In this document: positions 59,481 through 61,360 of the stretch, in pieces
Numbering within the stretch: the first letter of the stretch is position 1
How the letters are laid out: every line of letters begins with the position of its first letter
Origin: Novosphingobium sp.
GTDB taxonomy: Bacteria > Pseudomonadota > Alphaproteobacteria > Sphingomonadales > Sphingomonadaceae
Direction: 5' to 3'
DNA length: 61,360 nt
Assembly: GCA_029247785.1 (NCBI GenBank)
Contig: JAQWKP010000001.1
Coordinates: 1-61,360, forward strand
The notes under the pieces: model-generated
Told to the model about the DNA's origin: nothing
The model's input: only the letters and a program-made list of their open reading frames with translations
The model's database searches: none
Program-made: the position numbers and the translations under genes

Positions 59481-60278
59481 ATGCGCAGGATCCTTCGTAC
59501 AGCCTTGTTCGTGGCCGCAGGTGCTGCGGTTACGGCGCTCGCCGTCTCGGAGCGCAAACGCCCCTTGCGCCGTCGGACCAAGGTAACTGCGCCGCGCACG
59601 GCGGCGAACCTTGCCCTGGGGGCAAGTTGTGCGGCAGTGATCCAGGCAGTCGAGGAACCGCTATGCCGTGCTATCGCGCGCAGCAATGAAGCGCAGAACG
59701 CCGGTTTCGCCGGGTCGTTCCCAAGGCGGCTGAGGCTTCTCGCTGGGCTCGCTGCGATGGATTACGGCTTCTACCTTTGGCATGTTGCGACCCATAAAGT
59801 GCCGTTGTTGTGGCGCTTTCACCGGGTTCACCATGTCGATCCCGATCTCGATATGTCGACGGCAGTCCGCTTTCACACGCTGGATATGCTTGTCTCACTG
59901 CCCTGGAGATTGGCGCAGGTGCGGTTGAGTGGGGTTGGCCCAAAGGCGCTCACTCTGTGGCGACATTTCTTCAACGCCTCGATCCTGTTCCATCACGCCA
60001 ATCTGTGCCTGTCAGGGCGCTGGGACGACCGTCTTTCGTGGCTACTGACCACGCCGGAAATGCACGGTGTCCACCATTCCGCAGCCAGGGCCGAACGGGA
60101 CAGCAATTGGTCGAGTGGCTTTAGCATCTGGGACCGGCTGCATGGGACCTTGCGAAACGATGTTACGCAAGGTGATCTCACGATCGGCCTCGATGACCCC
60201 TGTGCCAATGAGGATATTGCCTTTGTTCCGGCTCTGGCGGCGCCTTTCCGGCCCGATGATCAGCTTGACCAGTCCTGA
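59481..60278 (+). CDS. Sterol desaturase/fatty acid hydroxylase family membrane protein
   Basis: 265 aa. An N-terminal membrane segment (FVAAGAAVTALAVS) and further hydrophobic stretches surround the di-iron histidine boxes HVATH, HRVHHVD, HHANL and MHGVHHS. The family hydroxylates or desaturates lipids and ether lipids. In this block it could modify a lipid part of an arsenolipid, but that is speculation. It is divergent from the glycosyltransferase pair and overlaps the convergent cyclase gene by 19 bp. Confidence 0.86.
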   Translation: MRRILRTALFVAAGAAVTALAVSERKRPLRRRTKVTAPRTAANLALGASCAAVIQAVEEPLCRAIARSNEAQNAGFAGSFPRRLRLLAGLAAMDYGFYLWHVATHKVPLLWRFHRVHHVDPDLDMSTAVRFHTLDMLVSLPWRLAQVRLSGVGPKALTLWRHFFNASILFHHANLCLSGRWDDRLSWLLTTPEMHGVHHSAARAERDSNWSSGFSIWDRLHGTLRNDVTQGDLTIGLDDPCANEDIAFVPALAAPFRPDDQLDQS

Positions 60279-61360
60279 CCGGCCTCATTGCGGGTCAGCG
60301 AATACATCGGAAAGGTGCCGTAGTCCTTGGCGAGGCTGATTCGTCCGACGTAGCGGCAGCGAAATTCCTCTGGCGATTCAAGCGCCAGGATTGCAGCTAA
60401 AGGCTCGGTAACGAAGACTGCGCCGGGAGGTGTGACAGGCTCGATCCGTGCCGCTCGCGAGACTTCGGTGCCATAGTAGTTCACACGGCCGGTGATCCGA
60501 TCGTCGGTGCGAAAAGCCGGGCCGAAATGAGCGCCGATGCGCATGCCGCCACAGTTGTCGAGACCGAGCCTGCTATAGTCAAAGTTTCGCAAACGGTCCT
60601 GCAGGTCGAGGGCGATCCTGGCGGCATCGGCTGCACTGGAAGCGACCGCATAGAGCGCATCGCCCCAGCTGTTCTGCGTCAGAACTGTGGATCTGTGATC
60701 CTCGATCACATCGGCAATGCTTCCCATCACTCCGTCCCAGAAGATCGGAAGGACTGTTTCGGTAAGCTTGGAGAAACCGGGAAAGTCGGTGAATAGCATG
60801 GCGGCCAGCACACGCTCGTGAGGCAAGGCATCGGGAGATGGTGGACGTGCCAGATTGCGGCTAATTCCGCTGGGCTCAAGGACTCGAGACTCGCCCGCCA
60901 GCTTACGCCATATCGCGACGTCGCCTCCTGTGCCACCGGCTCCGCGCGCGGCTTGTCCATCCCACAGTGCCAGCTGCAACGGCTTGTTCCCGAGATGCTG
61001 GGAGCGCAGCTTGGCCAGACCCATGGCGACCCGACTGCCATAGGCGAATTGTTCGGGATCTCCGACATAGGCCATTTCGGTGGCCATTGTCAGGCTGGCT
61101 GCGGCATCGAGGCATCGTTTGAAGCGGGGAACCCAGCTCTCCCCAGCAGGACGGAGCGATTGCTCGATGAAATCGTCAACAGCAAAGGGCAGTACGATGT
61201 TGAGTTCAGCGCCGCGTGCCAACACGGCCTCGGCGACTAGAAGATCGGCTCCTGCCGCCAGCGCTCCGAAGGCAATGCCGACATTGCGTTCATCAAGCCA
61301 ATCATCGATCTGCTGTCTCAATCCGGCTTCGATCTGCGCATCACCGGCGAAGATATGGCC
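60260..61360 (-). CDS. Class III adenylate/guanylate cyclase domain protein, N-terminus outside window
   Basis: The frame is open to the right edge (HIFAGDAQIEAGLRQQIDDW precedes the track's TTG start at 61321), so the 5' end lies outside. The N-terminal part (GIAFGALAAGADLLVAEAVLARGAELNIVLPF) resembles a Rossmann/SLOG-like nucleotide-sensing fold. The cyclase domain begins AAMLFTDFPGFSKLTE (first metal Asp) with NSWGDALYAVA (second Asp). The usual N-x-x-A-A/S-R motif reads VSRAARIEP, with Ser in place of Asn, so catalysis may be reduced or altered. Confidence 0.8.
   Translation of the reverse strand, partial: GHIFAGDAQIEAGLRQQIDDWLDERNVGIAFGALAAGADLLVAEAVLARGAELNIVLPFAVDDFIEQSLRPAGESWVPRFKRCLDAAASLTMATEMAYVGDPEQFAYGSRVAMGLAKLRSQHLGNKPLQLALWDGQAARGAGGTGGDVAIWRKLAGESRVLEPSGISRNLARPPSPDALPHERVLAAMLFTDFPGFSKLTETVLPIFWDGVMGSIADVIEDHRSTVLTQNSWGDALYAVASSAADAARIALDLQDRLRNFDYSRLGLDNCGGMRIGAHFGPAFRTDDRITGRVNYYGTEVSRAARIEPVTPPGAVFVTEPLAAILALESPEEFRCRYVGRISLAKDYGTFPMYSLTRNEAGQDWSS

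Overview
The window looks like chromosomal DNA of a GC-rich alphaproteobacterium of the order Sphingomonadales (Erythrobacteraceae/Sphingomonadaceae type). The grounds are a stand-alone GTP cyclohydrolase II, an RcdA-type DUF1465 protein, an EI-Ntr PtsP with a GAF domain, two YdcH/DUF465 proteins, a RodZ-YbgF-TilS block, a Pho system with an OprO/P-like porin, and a sphingomonad-type catabolic cluster (P450, TauD-type dioxygenase, sulfotransferase, PQQ dehydrogenase). Assignment is by protein recognition only; no search was run. No rRNA, tRNA, CRISPR array, prophage or transposase gene was found.

Layout. 0-7 kb: M13 peptidase end, uppP, ppk2, rpmG (absent from the ORF track), lolA, a probable small RNA, a palindromic repeat complex, xth, ribA and a secreted beta-helix protein. 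6.6-19.4 kb: DUF925 nucleotidyltransferase, nadA, an MBL hydrolase, glpK, DUF1465/rcdA, two ydcH genes, ptsP, rodZ, ybgF, tilS, an L,D-transpeptidase and glk. 19.5-27.6 kb: a phosphate-starvation block, phoR - porin - pstS - pstC - pstA - pstB - phoU - phoB, with Pho-box-like repeats before the porin and before pstS. 27.8-34.1 kb: LLM oxidoreductase with an IclR regulator, then a PVA-dehydrogenase-like quinohemoprotein - P450 - phosphotransferase operon. 34.2-39.3 kb: an orphan virB2-virB11 pair, ppx and ppk1. 39.5-46.6 kb: SDR, MDR, TetR, SDR, a deazaflavin-type nitroreductase, and a TauD - sulfotransferase - carboxymuconolactone decarboxylase operon. 46.7-51.2 kb: a biotin operon bioF - esterase - bioC - bioD - bioA with 4-nt overlaps at every junction.

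51.3-60.3 kb is the most interesting part. It holds a stand-alone molybdopterin oxidoreductase, a Cys-rich radical SAM protein, a class-I flavin disulfide reductase with an altered C-terminal catalytic motif, an ArsM-like arsenite methyltransferase, an extended SDR, two small glycosyltransferases of the TIGR04283/TIGR04282 types associated with arsenosugar and radical SAM loci, and a fatty-acid-hydroxylase/sterol-desaturase protein. Together they suggest an organoarsenical (arsenosugar or arsenolipid) biosynthesis locus that does not use the canonical ArsS radical SAM enzyme. The product is inferred, not shown. A class III nucleotide cyclase runs off the right edge.

Phosphate is a recurring theme: uptake (porin, Pst), control (PhoR/PhoB/PhoU) and polyphosphate turnover (PPK1, PPK2, PPX) all lie in this window. 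A dispersed palindromic repeat (REP-like) occurs at three intergenic sites, once around a perfect 34-bp inverted repeat.
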